A stretch of DNA of 64,000 nucleotides from Burkholderiaceae bacterium (GCA_023954015.1 JAMLIS010000001.1:345856-409855); one strand, 5' to 3'; numbered from the stretch's first letter, positions 1 through 9,112 are shown. Numbers and translations: made by a program. The notes: generated from the sequence alone by a model not told the origin.

Positions 1-708
1 TTCGAAGCGCGCCGCGGCGTGCGGCGAGCGAAGCACCTTCAGCCAGCACGCGTCGACCGGCGCGCGATCGGCGCCGTAGATCGCGCGCCCGTCGATCTTG
101 TCGAGCGCATCGAGGCGCGGCACGCGCGCGCCGACCGCGGCGCCCGCCGGCGTGGACGGCAGCGGCGACGCAGGCGCGGCGGGCGCATCGACGCCGGCCG
201 CGCACAGCACCGCCTCGACGATCTTGCGATAGCCCGTGCATCGACAGAGCACGCCGCCGAGTCCTTCGAGCACCTGCTCGGCGGTGGGCTGCGAGTGGCG
301 CCGCAGCAGGTCCACGGCCGTCATCAACATGCCGGGCGTGCAGATGCCGCACTGCGCCGCCCCGTTCTCGGCGAAAGAGCGGCGCAACGCCTGCTCGATC
401 GAACCGGGCGCCGCCTGCGCCAGCGCCTCGACGGTCGTCACCTCGCGTCCGGCGCATTGCCCGACGGCGACGATGCACGCGCAGACGGCTTCGCCGTCGA
501 GCAGCACCGTGCAGGCGCCGCAGTCGCCCGCCTCGCAGCCGACCTTGGTGCCGACGAGACCCAGCTCGTCGCGCAGGCACTCGGACAGCCTGGCGGCCGG
601 CGGCGAAGCGATCGAACGTTCGCGACCGTTGACCCGAAGGCGCAGGACGTCGCCGAAGGCGGCAGCACAGGCCGGCGCCGGCGCATCGACGCAGTCCCGC
701 CGATTCAT
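1..708 (-). CDS. Molybdenum hydroxylase, fused [2Fe-2S] and Mo subunits (partial, runs off left edge)
   Basis: Fragment of 236 residues with no stop inside the window. Residues 20-95 are a plant-type [2Fe-2S] domain (C58, C63, C66, C78). Residues 100-170 are the second, helical [2Fe-2S] domain (C120, C123, C155, C157, ending CRCTGYRKIV). After an Ala/Pro linker, residues 192-236 read VPRLDALDKIDGRAIYGAD and then RSPHAA, the usual opening of the hammerhead domain of the large molybdopterin subunit. So small and large subunits are one chain, as in Desulfovibrio-type aldehyde oxidoreductase, while the FAD subunit is a separate gene 4 bases upstream. The family oxidises aldehydes, xanthine or N-heterocycles with water as oxygen donor; the substrate cannot be told here. 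The start is the ATG directly after the FAD gene's stop. Confidence 0.88.
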   Translation of the reverse strand, partial: MNRRDCVDAPAPACAAAFGDVLRLRVNGRERSIASPPAARLSECLRDELGLVGTKVGCEAGDCGACTVLLDGEAVCACIVAVGQCAGREVTTVEALAQAAPGSIEQALRRSFAENGAAQCGICTPGMLMTAVDLLRRHSQPTAEQVLEGLGGVLCRCTGYRKIVEAVLCAAGVDAPAAPASPLPSTPAGAAVGARVPRLDALDKIDGRAIYGADRAPVDACWLKVLRSPHAAARFE

Positions 709-712
709 CGCG

Positions 713-1642
713 TCACTCCTTCGCATCTTCCGCGCGCGCCGGTGAGCGCTCGCCGGCCAGCCCGCACAGAAGACGTCGGGCGAGCTCGATCGCCACGTGG
801 CGGCGATAGACAGCGGTTGCCCGCACGTCGTCGATCGGTTGCAGCGGCGCGAGCGCCTCGCCGCGGGCCGCGTCGTCGAACAGCCGCACGATCTCGGCGC
901 GCCGCGCGCCCAGCAGGCGCGATTCGAGCGCACGCAAGCGCACGGCGGCGGGCGCGCACGCACCGACGGCGATCGCGCACTGCGCGAGCCGGTCGCTTTC
1001 GTCGAAATCGACGGCTACGGCGACCATCGCGATCGAGATCACCAGCGAGCGCCGGTGCCCGAGCTTCAGGAACGCCGAGCGCGCGCGCGCCGACCCCGAT
1101 GGAATCTCGATTGCGACGAGCAGTTCGTCCGGCTCGAGCGCGGTGCGCCGCACGCCGAGGACGAATTCGTCGACCGCGAGACTGCGCCGGCCTCGCAGGC
1201 TCGCCAGTCCTAGCCGCGCATCGAGCGCGAGCAGCGCCACGATGCCGTCGGCCGCCGGCGAGGCGTTGCACAGGTTGCCCCCGACCGTCGCGCGATTCTG
1301 CACCTGGATACCGCCGATCTCGCGCGCCGCCTGCTGCAGCGCGAGCAGGCGCGCATCGAGCTCGGCGCGCGCAATCGACGACCAGGTAGTCGTCGCACCG
1401 ACGTGCAGCACCGGGCCTTGCGCGGCGTCGCTCGCGCGGGCGATTCCGCGCAGCGATTCGACCGTGCCGAGGTCGAGCAGCGATTCGCGCACCGGACGGC
1501 CGACCCGCGCGGGATAGAAATCGGTGCCGCCGGCCAGCGGCGTCCAGCCGCCCCGCGCAAGCAGGCCGAGCGCCTCGTCGAGGTCGCCCGCGCGACGATA
1601 GCGGGGCGTCGCGTCGAGCGCCCGGGCGGCTTGAGCAGTCAT
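713..1642 (-). CDS. FAD-binding subunit of a molybdenum hydroxylase (XdhB/CoxM family)
   Basis: A 309-residue FAD-binding molybdopterin dehydrogenase subunit, which carries electrons from the [2Fe-2S] centres to the final acceptor. Family marks visible are LLARGGWTPLAGGTDFYP near residue 30 (FAD pyrophosphate loop), a central GGIQVQNRATVGGNLCNASP (TVGGN loop) and a CO-dehydrogenase-flavoprotein-type C-terminal domain. The length is usual. The chosen ATG has a GGGGAA purine run just upstream; a reading from 1768 would add an unlikely basic extension. It is followed 4 bases later by the fused iron-sulfur/Mo chain, so the two are one operon and one enzyme. The promoter must lie in the 131-base gap shared with the divergent ferredoxin gene. 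Confidence 0.9.
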   Translation of the reverse strand: MTAQAARALDATPRYRRAGDLDEALGLLARGGWTPLAGGTDFYPARVGRPVRESLLDLGTVESLRGIARASDAAQGPVLHVGATTTWSSIARAELDARLLALQQAAREIGGIQVQNRATVGGNLCNASPAADGIVALLALDARLGLASLRGRRSLAVDEFVLGVRRTALEPDELLVAIEIPSGSARARSAFLKLGHRRSLVISIAMVAVAVDFDESDRLAQCAIAVGACAPAAVRLRALESRLLGARRAEIVRLFDDAARGEALAPLQPIDDVRATAVYRRHVAIELARRLLCGLAGERSPARAEDAKE

Positions 1643-1773
1643 CGCGTTCCCCCCGGGGCGGCGAAGCGGCTTTGAAGTGACCGCTTCATTGCGTTTGCGG
1701 GCCGAAATTAACCCGCGGTACCATGGAACGTCAATATGCAACGCCGCGCCGCAGTCGCCCTGGCGCACCGCTC

Positions 1774-2097
1774 ATGACCCACGTCGTTCTCGAGTCCTGC
1801 ATCCGCTGTCGCTACACCGATTGTGTCGACGTGTGTCCGGTCGACTGCTTTCGCGAAGGGCCGAACATGCTCGTCATCGACCCCGACGAATGCATCGACT
1901 GCGCAGTGTGCATCCCCGAGTGCCCCGTCGAGGCGATCGTCGCCGAGGAAGACGTCCCGCCGGAGATGCAGGCATACATCGGCCTGAATGCCGAACTCGC
2001 TCCCGGCTGGCCGGCCATCACGCGCAAGAAGGAGCCGCTGCCCGACGCCGAGCAGTGGAAGGACGTGCCCGACAAGCTGCAATACCTCGAGCGCTGA
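1774..2097 (+). CDS. fdxA: Seven-iron ferredoxin FdxA
   Basis: A 107-residue soluble ferredoxin carrying one [3Fe-4S] and one [4Fe-4S] cluster. It opens [17 protein letters not shown], continues [15 protein letters not shown] and [18 protein letters not shown], and ends [19 protein letters not shown]; length and all of these stretches match the Pseudomonas/Azotobacter FdxA family. The ATG at 1774 reproduces the family N-terminus. An in-frame ATG at 1723 would add 17 residues not seen in the family. No strong Shine-Dalgarno sequence precedes 1774. It stands alone, divergent from the molybdenum hydroxylase genes; the redox partner is unknown. Confidence 0.92.
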   Translation: MTHVVLESCIRCRYTDCVDVCPVDCFREGPNMLVIDPDECIDCAVCIPECPVEAIVAEEDVPPEMQAYIGLNAELAPGWPAITRKKEPLPDAEQWKDVPDKLQYLER

Positions 2098-2334
2098 AGG
2101 CAACGCCGGCTTTCGCGCAGGACAGGAGCGGGGCGCAGGCTCTCGCGCCTCGCGTTTCGCGCCGCAGCAATTCATGCGTCTTGCGCAGCAGGCATGCCGC
2201 ATGCACGGCGCTCGCCGGGCTCTTCTCCCGCCGTCGAGACCGGCAACAGCGGCCGCCCGGCAGGAAAGCGCGAAAAAGGCAACATTTGGCAAGTGCTCGG
2301 GGTTATTGCGTGTTGCGAAGCGCAATTTCCGGTC

Positions 2335-2340
2335 CGCATA
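2335..2340 (+). promoter_or_regulatory. Possible -10 element for the PHB depolymerase gene
   Basis: The gap 2098-2371 holds no gene. It contains CATAAT here, with TTGCGA ending 18 bases upstream, a plausible sigma-70 pair about 32 bases before the phaZ start. The TTGCGAAGCGCAATTTCC stretch just upstream also resembles the dispersed repeat at 29803. Confidence 0.35.
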
Positions 2341-2371
2341 ATGGCTGAACGAGACCCGTCCGGACGATCGA

Positions 2372-3646
2372 ATGCTGTACGACATCCGTGAAGCGCAACG
2401 CGCCTTCCTGAATCCGCTGTCGAACTGGGCGGATTCGATGAGCAGGCTCTACACCAATCCGTACAGCCCGCTGGCGTACTCACCGTTCGCGCGACGGATC
2501 TCCGCAGGACTGGAACTGGTTCACCGGCTGGGCAAGGAGTACGAGAAGCCCGAATTCGGAATCGCCTCGACGAAGGTCGAAGGGCGCGAGGTCGCGGTGG
2601 TCGAGAGCGTCGCGATCGAGCGTCCGTTCTGCCGGCTGCTGAAGTTCGAGCGCCGCCTGCCGCGCGCGCTGGCACATCGCGGCCGCGATCCGGTCGTCCT
2701 CGTCTTCGCGCCGCTCTCCGGCCACCACTCGACGCTGTTGCGCGACACCGTGCGCACGCTGGTGGCCGACCACGTCGTCTACATCACCGACTGGACCGAC
2801 GCACGCATGGTCCCGCTGTCGGCCGGACCGTTCCACCTCGACGACTACATCGCCTATGCCGTCGAGTTCCTTCGCCACCTCGGGCCCGAAGTGCACGTGC
2901 TGTCGGTCTGCCAGCCCACGGTGCCGGTGCTCGCTGCGATCTCGCTGATGGCCGCGGCCGGCGACGCGCGGATGCCGCGCACGATGACGATGATGGGCGG
3001 GCCGATCGACACGCGCCGCTACCCCACCGAAGTGAACAACCTCGCGCAGACGCACAGCCGCGAGTGGTTCGAGCGCAATGTCATCTACCGCGTGCCGGCG
3101 CGCTACCCGGGCGCCGGGCGGCGCGTCTACCCGGGCTTCCTGCAGCACGCCGGCTTCATCGCGATGAACGCCGACCGGCACATGCACTCGCACTGGGAGT
3201 TCTACCTGAGCCTGGTCAAGGGCGACCTCGGCGACGCCGAGGCGCATCGCCGCTTCTACGACGAATACAACGCCGTGCTGGACATGCCGGCGGAGTACTA
3301 CCTCGACACGATCCGTACCGTCTTCCAGGAGCACGCCCTGCCGCGGGGAACCTGGACGGCGCGCTTCGAAGGCGCGATGCACCCCGTCGAGCCTTCGAAG
3401 ATCCGCAACGTCGCGCTGTTCACGATCGAGGGCGAACTCGACGACATCTCCGGCGCCGACCAGACGCGCGCCGCGCACGATCTGTGCTCGTCGCTCGCCG
3501 CGGCGCAGAAGCGGCACCTGACGGTGGAAGGGGCCGGCCACTACGGCATCTTCAGCGGTCGCCGCTGGCGCGAGCGCGTCTATCCGCAGGTGCGCGAATT
3601 CATCGCTTCGCATCGCGCAGCGGCGCCGCTGCGCAAGGTGGCGTGA
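2372..3646 (+). CDS. phaZ: Intracellular poly(3-hydroxybutyrate) depolymerase
   Basis: A 424-residue alpha/beta-hydrolase-like enzyme that mobilises stored PHB granules in the cytoplasm. It matches the Cupriavidus PhaZ1 group: N-terminal [17 protein letters not shown], the WTDARMVPL segment, and the nucleophile motif [10 protein letters not shown] with a cysteine (C180) instead of the serine of secreted depolymerases. The C-terminal region has EGELDDISG (acid) and [15 protein letters not shown] (histidine). There is no signal peptide, as expected for an intracellular enzyme. Its stop overlaps the GTG of the next gene. With the BktB-type thiolase 4 kb downstream this points to polyhydroxyalkanoate metabolism, though no phaC or phaP is in the window. 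Confidence 0.93.
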   Translation: MLYDIREAQRAFLNPLSNWADSMSRLYTNPYSPLAYSPFARRISAGLELVHRLGKEYEKPEFGIASTKVEGREVAVVESVAIERPFCRLLKFERRLPRALAHRGRDPVVLVFAPLSGHHSTLLRDTVRTLVADHVVYITDWTDARMVPLSAGPFHLDDYIAYAVEFLRHLGPEVHVLSVCQPTVPVLAAISLMAAAGDARMPRTMTMMGGPIDTRRYPTEVNNLAQTHSREWFERNVIYRVPARYPGAGRRVYPGFLQHAGFIAMNADRHMHSHWEFYLSLVKGDLGDAEAHRRFYDEYNAVLDMPAEYYLDTIRTVFQEHALPRGTWTARFEGAMHPVEPSKIRNVALFTIEGELDDISGADQTRAAHDLCSSLAAAQKRHLTVEGAGHYGIFSGRRWRERVYPQVREFIASHRAAAPLRKVA

Positions 3647-4047
3647 ACCCGCGCAACGACCGCCGGCTCGCGCGCATCGATCCGCACCGCTGCATCGGCT
3701 GCACCCGCTGCATCGAGGCCTGCCCGTTCGACGCGATCATCGGCGCGCCGCAGCGGATGCACACGGTGATCGAGGCGGCCTGCATCGGCTGCGAACTGTG
3801 CGTGCCGCCGTGCCCGGTGGATTGCATCGCGCTCGTCGTCGTCGATCCTCCGTCGCCGTTGGCGCGCGCGACGGCGATCGACGCGCGCGCACGACGCGAG
3901 CGACGGCGCGCGCGCCTGGCTCGCGAGGCGCAGGCGCCCGCGGCGGCGGCGATCGATCGACATGCGATCGTCGCTGCAGCGTTGCATCGCGCACAGGCCT
4001 TCGAGCGCACGACGCAGGCGCGCGCCGGCGAGGCGCCCGATCCGTGA
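3643..4047 (+). CDS. RnfB-like 2[4Fe-4S] ferredoxin
   Basis: A 134-residue protein starting at a GTG that overlaps the phaZ stop (GTGA). Residues 15-70 form a bacterial-type double [4Fe-4S] module: [16 protein letters not shown] and [16 protein letters not shown]. The rest is an Arg/Ala-rich tail (about residues 75-134) that looks disordered. It is like the ferredoxin part of RnfB but lacks RnfB's N-terminal membrane helix and extra cluster domain. Its stop overlaps the nth start in the same GTGA way, so phaZ, this gene and nth are probably translationally coupled. Burkholderiales annotations often call it RnfB; the electron partner is unknown. Confidence 0.85.
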   Translation: MNPRNDRRLARIDPHRCIGCTRCIEACPFDAIIGAPQRMHTVIEAACIGCELCVPPCPVDCIALVVVDPPSPLARATAIDARARRERRRARLAREAQAPAAAAIDRHAIVAAALHRAQAFERTTQARAGEAPDP

Positions 4048-4685
4048 ACGCAAGCCAGCGCGCGGAGATCTTCGCTCGCCTGCAAGCGCTCGAACCGCAT
4101 CCGCGCACCGAACTCGAATACGGCACGCCCTTCGAACTGCTCGTCGCGGTGATGCTGTCGGCGCAGGCCACCGACCGCAGCGTGAACCTGGCCACGCGCG
4201 AGCTGTTTCGCGCGGCGAACACGCCGCAGGCGATCGCCGCGCTCGGCGTCGACGGCGTCGTCCCGTACATCCGGTCGATCGGCCTCTTCCCGACCAAGTC
4301 GAAGAACCTGGTCGCGACCGCACGGATCCTGCTCGAACGCCACGGCGGCGAAGTGCCCGCCGAACGCGAGGCGCTCGAGCAGTTGCCGGGAGTCGGCCGC
4401 AAGACCGCGAACGTCGTGCTCAACGTCGCCTTCGGGCAACCGACGATTCCGGTCGACACGCACGTGCTGCGCGTGGCCAACCGCACGGGGATCGCCCGCG
4501 GCCGGACGCCGCTCGAAGTCGAGCGCAAGCTGCTTCGACTCGTGCCGCAGCGCTACCGGATGCACGCGCATCACTGGCTGATCCTGCACGGGCGCTATGT
4601 TTGCAAGGCGCGGGTTCCCGAGTGCTGGCGTTGCCCGATCGCGGATCTGTGCGAATACCGGCCGAAGACGCCCGCGCCCGCATAA
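4044..4685 (+). CDS. nth: Endonuclease III
   Basis: A 213-residue DNA glycosylase/AP lyase that removes oxidised pyrimidines. The helix-hairpin-helix [12 protein letters not shown] carries catalytic K120, and VDTHVLR carries D138, the same numbers as in the E. coli enzyme. The C-terminal [4Fe-4S] loop is C-x6-C-x2-C-x5-C ([17 protein letters not shown]). The GTG start overlaps the preceding stop. In gammaproteobacteria nth closes the rnf operon; here only an RnfB-like ferredoxin precedes it. Confidence 0.97.
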   Translation: MNASQRAEIFARLQALEPHPRTELEYGTPFELLVAVMLSAQATDRSVNLATRELFRAANTPQAIAALGVDGVVPYIRSIGLFPTKSKNLVATARILLERHGGEVPAEREALEQLPGVGRKTANVVLNVAFGQPTIPVDTHVLRVANRTGIARGRTPLEVERKLLRLVPQRYRMHAHHWLILHGRYVCKARVPECWRCPIADLCEYRPKTPAPA

Positions 4686-4745
4686 GAATGCGCCGGCGGC
4701 GCGTTCCGGGCGGCTCACGCCACGCTACCAAACACGGTTTACCGC

Positions 4746-5174
4746 ATGTTCGATCCTTCGCGCGCCGATGTGCGGCGCTTCTTCTGCGAAACCTGGCGCA
4801 AGCACCGGGAGAAACTGCCGTCGAGCCCGCTCGAGGCGATCGCGCTCGACGCGATCCTGCTGCATCCGGAATACCACGACGATCTCGCGTCGATCGACGA
4901 GGCGCTCGCGCGCGAGTACCCAGCGGAGGCCGGCCGCACCAATCCGTTCCTGCACCTGTCGCTGCACCTGGCCGTGGCCGAGCAACTGCAGATCGACCAG
5001 CCGAGCGGAATCCGCGCCGCCTGGCAGCGCCTGGCCGCCCGCTGCGGCGGCCACGATGCGACGCACGCGCTGATCGACTGCCTGGCCGAAACTGTCTGGC
5101 GCTCGCAGCGCGACGGCGCGCCCCCCGACGGCGACGCGTATCTCGCCTGCGTGCAGGGGAAGGTGCAAGGGTGA
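4746..5174 (+). CDS. DUF1841 family protein
   Basis: A 142-residue cytosolic protein with MFDPSRADVRRFFCETW at the N-terminus, LDAILLHPEYH near residue 35 and NPFLHLSLHLAVAEQLQIDQP near residue 65, the conserved stretches of the DUF1841 family of beta- and gammaproteobacteria. Function is unknown. It follows nth by 60 bases on the same strand and is probably in the same transcript. Downstream, 5171-5193 has a GTGAAGG/CCTTCAC inverted repeat that may act as a weak terminator, but no T-run follows. Confidence 0.85.
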   Translation: MFDPSRADVRRFFCETWRKHREKLPSSPLEAIALDAILLHPEYHDDLASIDEALAREYPAEAGRTNPFLHLSLHLAVAEQLQIDQPSGIRAAWQRLAARCGGHDATHALIDCLAETVWRSQRDGAPPDGDAYLACVQGKVQG

Positions 5175-5277
5175 AGGAGCCTTTGCCCTTCACCGCTTCT
5201 GCTACCCTTCGCCCGCTCCGTCCTTTTCCGCCCGCCACGGCCAGCGCGGGCCGCCGACACACTGCACGGAATCGCCG

Positions 5278-5913
5278 ATGTTCGGACGCCTGATGCCTCG
5301 AGAGGGAAACTTCTTCGAGCTGTTCAACCGGCACGCAGAGTGCATCGCCTCGGGTAGCCGTTCGCTCACTGCGCTGATGACGCACTACGGCGAGGTCGCC
5401 ACGCGGCGCCAGTACATCGACGCGATCGACCGGGCCGAGAAGGACGCCGACAAGGTCACGCACGAGACGGTCACGCTGCTGCACAAGACCTTCATCACGC
5501 CCTTCGACCGCGACGACATCCATCAGCTGATCAGCAACATGGACGACATCCTCGACCTGATCCAGGACGTCGCCGAGTCGGCCATCCTCTACGACCTGCA
5601 GCGCGTCTCTCCGGAGGCGCAGCAGCTCGCCGAGCTGAACGAGATGTGCTGCGACCGCGTCAAGGCGGCCGTCGGGATGCTCGACAGCATGGAGAACGCC
5701 GAGGCGATCCTGAAGATCTGCACCGAGATCGACCGGCTCGAGTCCGACGCCGACCGCGTGATGCGATCGGCGATGTCGAAGCTGTTCCGCGACGAGGGCG
5801 ACGTGCGCCAGCTGATCAAGCTCAAGGCGATCTACGAGCTGCTCGAGGCAGTCTCCGATCGCGCCGAGGACGTCGCCAACGTCATCGAGGGCGTCGTGCT
5901 CGAGAACGCATGA
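5278..5913 (+). CDS. DUF47 / PhoU-like phosphate transport accessory protein
   Basis: A 211-residue, almost all-helical cytosolic protein of the DUF47 (TIGR00153) family related to PhoU. It starts MFGRLMPREGNFFELFNRHA and has the family's paired metal-site-like stretches AEKDADKVTHE and DRLESDADRVMR plus the helix AIYELLEAVSDRAEDVANVIE. These proteins are encoded next to Pit transporters and are thought to regulate or assist them. Here the stop overlaps the pit ATG by 4 bases (ATGA), supporting a joint unit. Confidence 0.92.
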   Translation: MFGRLMPREGNFFELFNRHAECIASGSRSLTALMTHYGEVATRRQYIDAIDRAEKDADKVTHETVTLLHKTFITPFDRDDIHQLISNMDDILDLIQDVAESAILYDLQRVSPEAQQLAELNEMCCDRVKAAVGMLDSMENAEAILKICTEIDRLESDADRVMRSAMSKLFRDEGDVRQLIKLKAIYELLEAVSDRAEDVANVIEGVVLENA

Positions 5914-6932
5914 CCACGGTCCACCTGGGCTTCGCCACGCTCGTCTTCCTGGTGGCGCTGGCGCTGATGTTCGACTTCATGAACGGCTTCCACGACGCCG
6001 CGAACTCGATCGCGACGATCGTCTCGACCGGCGTGCTCAAGCCGTACCAGGCGGTCGTCTGGGCGGCGTTCTTCAACGTCGTGGCGCTGTTCTTCTTCGA
6101 GCTGCGCGTGGCCGCCACGGTCGGCAAGGGGATCGTCGACCCGCAGGTCGTCGACCACGTCGTCATCTTCGGCGCCTTGTGCGGCGCGCTCGCCTGGAAC
6201 ATCATCACGTGGATATTCGGGATTCCGTCGAGCTCGTCGCACGCGCTGATCGGCGGGCTGATCGGCGCGACGCTGGCGAAAGCGGGAACCGAATCGCTGC
6301 TGGTGGCCGGCATCGCGAAGGTGGCGCTGTTCATCCTCGTGTCGCCGCTGCTCGGCTTCGTGCTCGGCTCGGCGTTGATGCTGGCCGTCTCGTGGATGTT
6401 CTTCCGCAGCACGCCGCGCGGCACCGATCGCTGGTTCCGGCGCGCGCAGCTCGCCTCGTCGGCGCTCTACAGCATCGGCCACGGCAGCAACGACGCACAG
6501 AAGACGATGGGGGTGATCTGGCTGCTGCTGATCGGCGCCGGCGTGACCCACGCAGGCGAGTCGCATCCGCCGTACTGGGTCATCGTCGCCTGCTACCTGG
6601 CGCTGGGCTTCGGAACGCTTTTCGGCGGCTGGCGCATCGTCAAGACGATGGGCCAGAAGATCACCAAGCTCAAGCCGGTGGGCGGTTTCTGCGCGGAGAC
6701 GGGCGGCGCGTTGACGCTGTTCCTCGCCTCGGGGCTGGGTGTTCCGGTGTCGACCACGCACACGATCACCGGAGCGATCGTCGGCGTGGGCTCGGCGCAG
6801 AAAATCTCGGCGGTGCGCTGGGGCCTGGCGGGCAACATCGTCTGGGCCTGGGTGCTGACGATCCCGGCTTCGGCGGTCATGGCGGCCGCGGCCTGGTGGG
6901 TGGGGCGCTTGTTCCTCGTGGAGACGATCTAG
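5910..6932 (+). CDS. pit: Low-affinity inorganic phosphate transporter (Pit family)
   Basis: A 340-residue inner-membrane carrier of the PiT family (metal-phosphate/proton symport). The two family signature repeats are present: FDFMNGFHDAANSIAT near residue 21 and YSIGHGSNDAQKTMGV near residue 188, each followed by serine-rich GIPSSSSHALIGG and GVPVSTTHTITGAIVG. About ten hydrophobic segments are visible. It starts within the stop of the DUF47 gene. The two genes form the usual Pit/accessory pair. Confidence 0.95.
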   Translation: MTTVHLGFATLVFLVALALMFDFMNGFHDAANSIATIVSTGVLKPYQAVVWAAFFNVVALFFFELRVAATVGKGIVDPQVVDHVVIFGALCGALAWNIITWIFGIPSSSSHALIGGLIGATLAKAGTESLLVAGIAKVALFILVSPLLGFVLGSALMLAVSWMFFRSTPRGTDRWFRRAQLASSALYSIGHGSNDAQKTMGVIWLLLIGAGVTHAGESHPPYWVIVACYLALGFGTLFGGWRIVKTMGQKITKLKPVGGFCAETGGALTLFLASGLGVPVSTTHTITGAIVGVGSAQKISAVRWGLAGNIVWAWVLTIPASAVMAAAAWWVGRLFLVETI

Positions 6933-7042
6933 TCAGTGTTGCGTGCCGAGCGCCGCTGACGGACTAGCGGATTCGTCCTCGTGGCAAGGCGCGAAGCACG
7001 ACCGCTGCGCCTTCCCCGGTGCGCAGGCAGGGCCGCTCGCGG

Positions 7043-7048
7043 TACGAT
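7043..7048 (+). promoter_or_regulatory. -10-like TACGAT six bases before a GTG start
   Basis: TACGAT ends 6 bases before the GTG at 7055. Transcription starting at the normal distance would begin at or next to the start codon, giving a leaderless message. No clear -35 box is visible. Confidence 0.35.
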
Positions 7049-7054
7049 CGGGCG

Positions 7055-7735
7055 GTGCAACGACAACTCTGGCTCGAGCTGCCTCCGATGTCCGCGCAGG
7101 CGCCACGGCGACTGCTGGTGTTCCTGCACGGTGCCGGCTCCACGCCCGAGATCTTCGCGCCGGTGGCGATCGCCTGGCAGCTGAAGTTCCCCGGTGCCAC
7201 CGCAGCGATCGTCGAAGGCCTTCGTCCGTGTGCCTCGAATACCGGACGCGACTGGTTCGACGCGAGCGGCGTGAGCACCGATCGCGCCGCTCGCATCGAG
7301 GCGGCCGGCGTCGAACTCGCCGAGCGACTGCGGGCACTGCAGCGCGACACCTCGCTCGCACCCGCCGAGACGATCGTCGTCGGCTTCTCGCAGGGCGCCA
7401 CCGTCGCGCTGGCGCTCGCCCGACAGCAATCGGCCCCGGCCGCGATCGTCGTCTCGTACGCCGGACAACTGGCGCGGCCGGTCGCACCCGGCGAGCGCAT
7501 CGACGCGACCGTGCACCTGCTGCACGGCGAACTCGACAGCGTCGTCCCGTCCGTACACGCACAGCGCGCTTTCCGCGGATTGCGGGCGTCGGGCTGCGAC
7601 GTGACGCTCGACATCGTCGCCGACGAGTCGCACTCGATCGGCCAGGCGATGATCAACGTCGGCACCGCGCGCGCGCTGAACACCGTGTTTCGTGGACGCC
7701 GGCCGCGCAGGTGCGGCACCGACGTCCTGCACTGA
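7055..7735 (+). CDS. YpfH-like serine esterase (carboxylesterase/phospholipase family)
   Basis: A 226-residue alpha/beta hydrolase of the Abhydrolase_2 type. The oxyanion stretch LLVFLHGAGSTPE precedes the nucleophile elbow GFSQGATVAL (S112); HLLHGELDSVVP holds the probable acid and DESHSIG the histidine. GRDWFDASGVSTDR and DVTLDIV near the end resemble E. coli YpfH, an esterase of small acyl substrates whose physiological role is unclear. The GTG start is chosen because it lies just after a -10-like element; ATG at 7088 (MSAQAPRR) is an alternative. It stands 44 bases before the thiolase gene on the same strand and may share its transcript. Confidence 0.8.
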   Translation: MQRQLWLELPPMSAQAPRRLLVFLHGAGSTPEIFAPVAIAWQLKFPGATAAIVEGLRPCASNTGRDWFDASGVSTDRAARIEAAGVELAERLRALQRDTSLAPAETIVVGFSQGATVALALARQQSAPAAIVVSYAGQLARPVAPGERIDATVHLLHGELDSVVPSVHAQRAFRGLRASGCDVTLDIVADESHSIGQAMINVGTARALNTVFRGRRPRRCGTDVLH

Positions 7736-7779
7736 AGCGCAAGCGGTGCTTGCAGTCCCTCGACACAGGAAGGAACGAA

Positions 7780-8973
7780 ATGAACGCATCCCATCGTGAA
7801 GTGGTCGTCGTCTCGGGCGTGCGCACGGCGGTCGGCGACTTCGGCGGAAGCCTCAAGGACTACGCGCCGACGCAGCTGGCCGCCACGGTCGTGCGCGAAG
7901 CTGCGGCCCGCGCCGGCGTCGGCGCCGAGGACGTGCATCACGTCGTCTTCGGCAACGTCATCCACACCGAACCACGCGACATGTACCTCGCGCGCGTGGC
8001 AGCGATCGAAGGCGGTCTCGCACACTCGGTGCCGGCGCTGACGCTGAACCGGCTGTGCGGCTCGGGCCTGCAGGCGGTGGTGTCGGCGGCGCAGGCGATC
8101 CTGCTCGGCGAAGCCGACGTCGCCGTCGCCGGCGGCGCCGAAGTGATGAGCCGCGCGCCCTACGCGTCGACCGCGATGCGCTGGGGCGCGCGAATGGGCG
8201 ATGCGAAGATGCTCGACATGATGCTCGGCGCGCTGCACGACCCCTTCCAGAACGTGCACATGGGAATCACCGCCGAGAACATCGCGAAGAAATGGGGCAT
8301 CACGCGCGACGAGCAGGACGCGCTCGCACTGGAGAGCCACCGGCGCGCGTCGGCGGCGATCCGCGAAGGGCGCTTCGCCGGCCAGATCGTCCCGATCGAA
8401 ACGAAGACGCGCAAGGGCGTCGTGCGTTTCGAAACCGACGAGCACGTGCGCCACGACGCGACGATCGACGACATGAAGAAGCTGCGGCCCGCCTTCCTGA
8501 AGGAGGAAGGGACGGTCACCGCAGCCAACGCCTCCGGCATCAACGACGCCGCGGCAGCACTCGTGCTCATGGAGCGGCGCACCGCGCAGGCACGCGGTGC
8601 CGAGCCGCTCGCGCGGCTCGTGGCGTGGGGACACGCCGGCGTCGATCCGCAATACATGGGCATCGGCCCGGTGCCGGCCTCGCGCAAGGCGCTCGAACGC
8701 GCCGGGCTGCGCCCCGACCAGATCGACGTCGTCGAGGCCAACGAAGCATTCGCCGCGCAGGCGATCGCCGTCACGCGCGACCTCGAACTCGACCCGGCGC
8801 GGGTGAACCCGAACGGCTCGGGCATCTCGATTGGCCATCCGGTCGGCGCCACCGGCGCGCTGATCAGCGTGAAGGCGGTGCACGAACTGCAGCGCACCGC
8901 TTCGCGCTACGCGCTGGTGACGATGTGCATCGGCGGAGGACAGGGAATCGCGGCGGTGTTCGAGCGGGTTTGA
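7780..8973 (+). CDS. bktB: Beta-ketothiolase (acetyl-CoA acyltransferase), BktB type
   Basis: A 397-residue thiolase. Catalytic residues are C93 (LNRLCGSGLQ), H353 (GHPVGATGAL) and C383 (CIGGGQGIAAVFE). The sequence follows Cupriavidus BktB closely along its length, for example VVSGVRTAVGDFGGSLKD, GNVIHTEPRDMYL and DEHVRHDATIDDMKKLRP. BktB condenses or cleaves acetyl-CoA with acetyl- or propionyl-CoA and feeds C4/C5 monomers to polyhydroxyalkanoate. The start has a strong Shine-Dalgarno run AGGAAGGA. With phaZ upstream it supports PHA metabolism; a general acetyl-CoA acetyltransferase role is also possible. Confidence 0.93.
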   Translation: MNASHREVVVVSGVRTAVGDFGGSLKDYAPTQLAATVVREAAARAGVGAEDVHHVVFGNVIHTEPRDMYLARVAAIEGGLAHSVPALTLNRLCGSGLQAVVSAAQAILLGEADVAVAGGAEVMSRAPYASTAMRWGARMGDAKMLDMMLGALHDPFQNVHMGITAENIAKKWGITRDEQDALALESHRRASAAIREGRFAGQIVPIETKTRKGVVRFETDEHVRHDATIDDMKKLRPAFLKEEGTVTAANASGINDAAAALVLMERRTAQARGAEPLARLVAWGHAGVDPQYMGIGPVPASRKALERAGLRPDQIDVVEANEAFAAQAIAVTRDLELDPARVNPNGSGISIGHPVGATGALISVKAVHELQRTASRYALVTMCIGGGQGIAAVFERV

Positions 8974-8982
8974 GGGCGGCGT

Positions 8983-9032
8983 GCTCGAGCAGGCGGCGGG
9001 GCGGCGGGCTCGAGCAGGCGGCGGGGCGGCGG
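8983..9032. repeat. Tandem duplication, 25-bp unit x2
   Basis: Two back-to-back perfect copies of a unit starting GCTCGAGCAGGCGGCGGGG, just after the thiolase stop. It opens the 1.33-kb gene-free stretch 8974-10307. Confidence 0.9.
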
Positions 9033-9112
9033 GCTTGCGTCGCGCGACGCTTGCACCTTCACTCGCACGCAGGATCGGCGCGAGCAGAGGCGCACGCCGT
9101 GCCCTGGCTCGA

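Noticed and set aside
5171..5193. Rho-independent terminator after the DUF1841 gene
   Set aside because: A GTGAAGG/CCTTCAC inverted repeat exists but no T-run follows and the stem is short; mentioned only in the gene entry.
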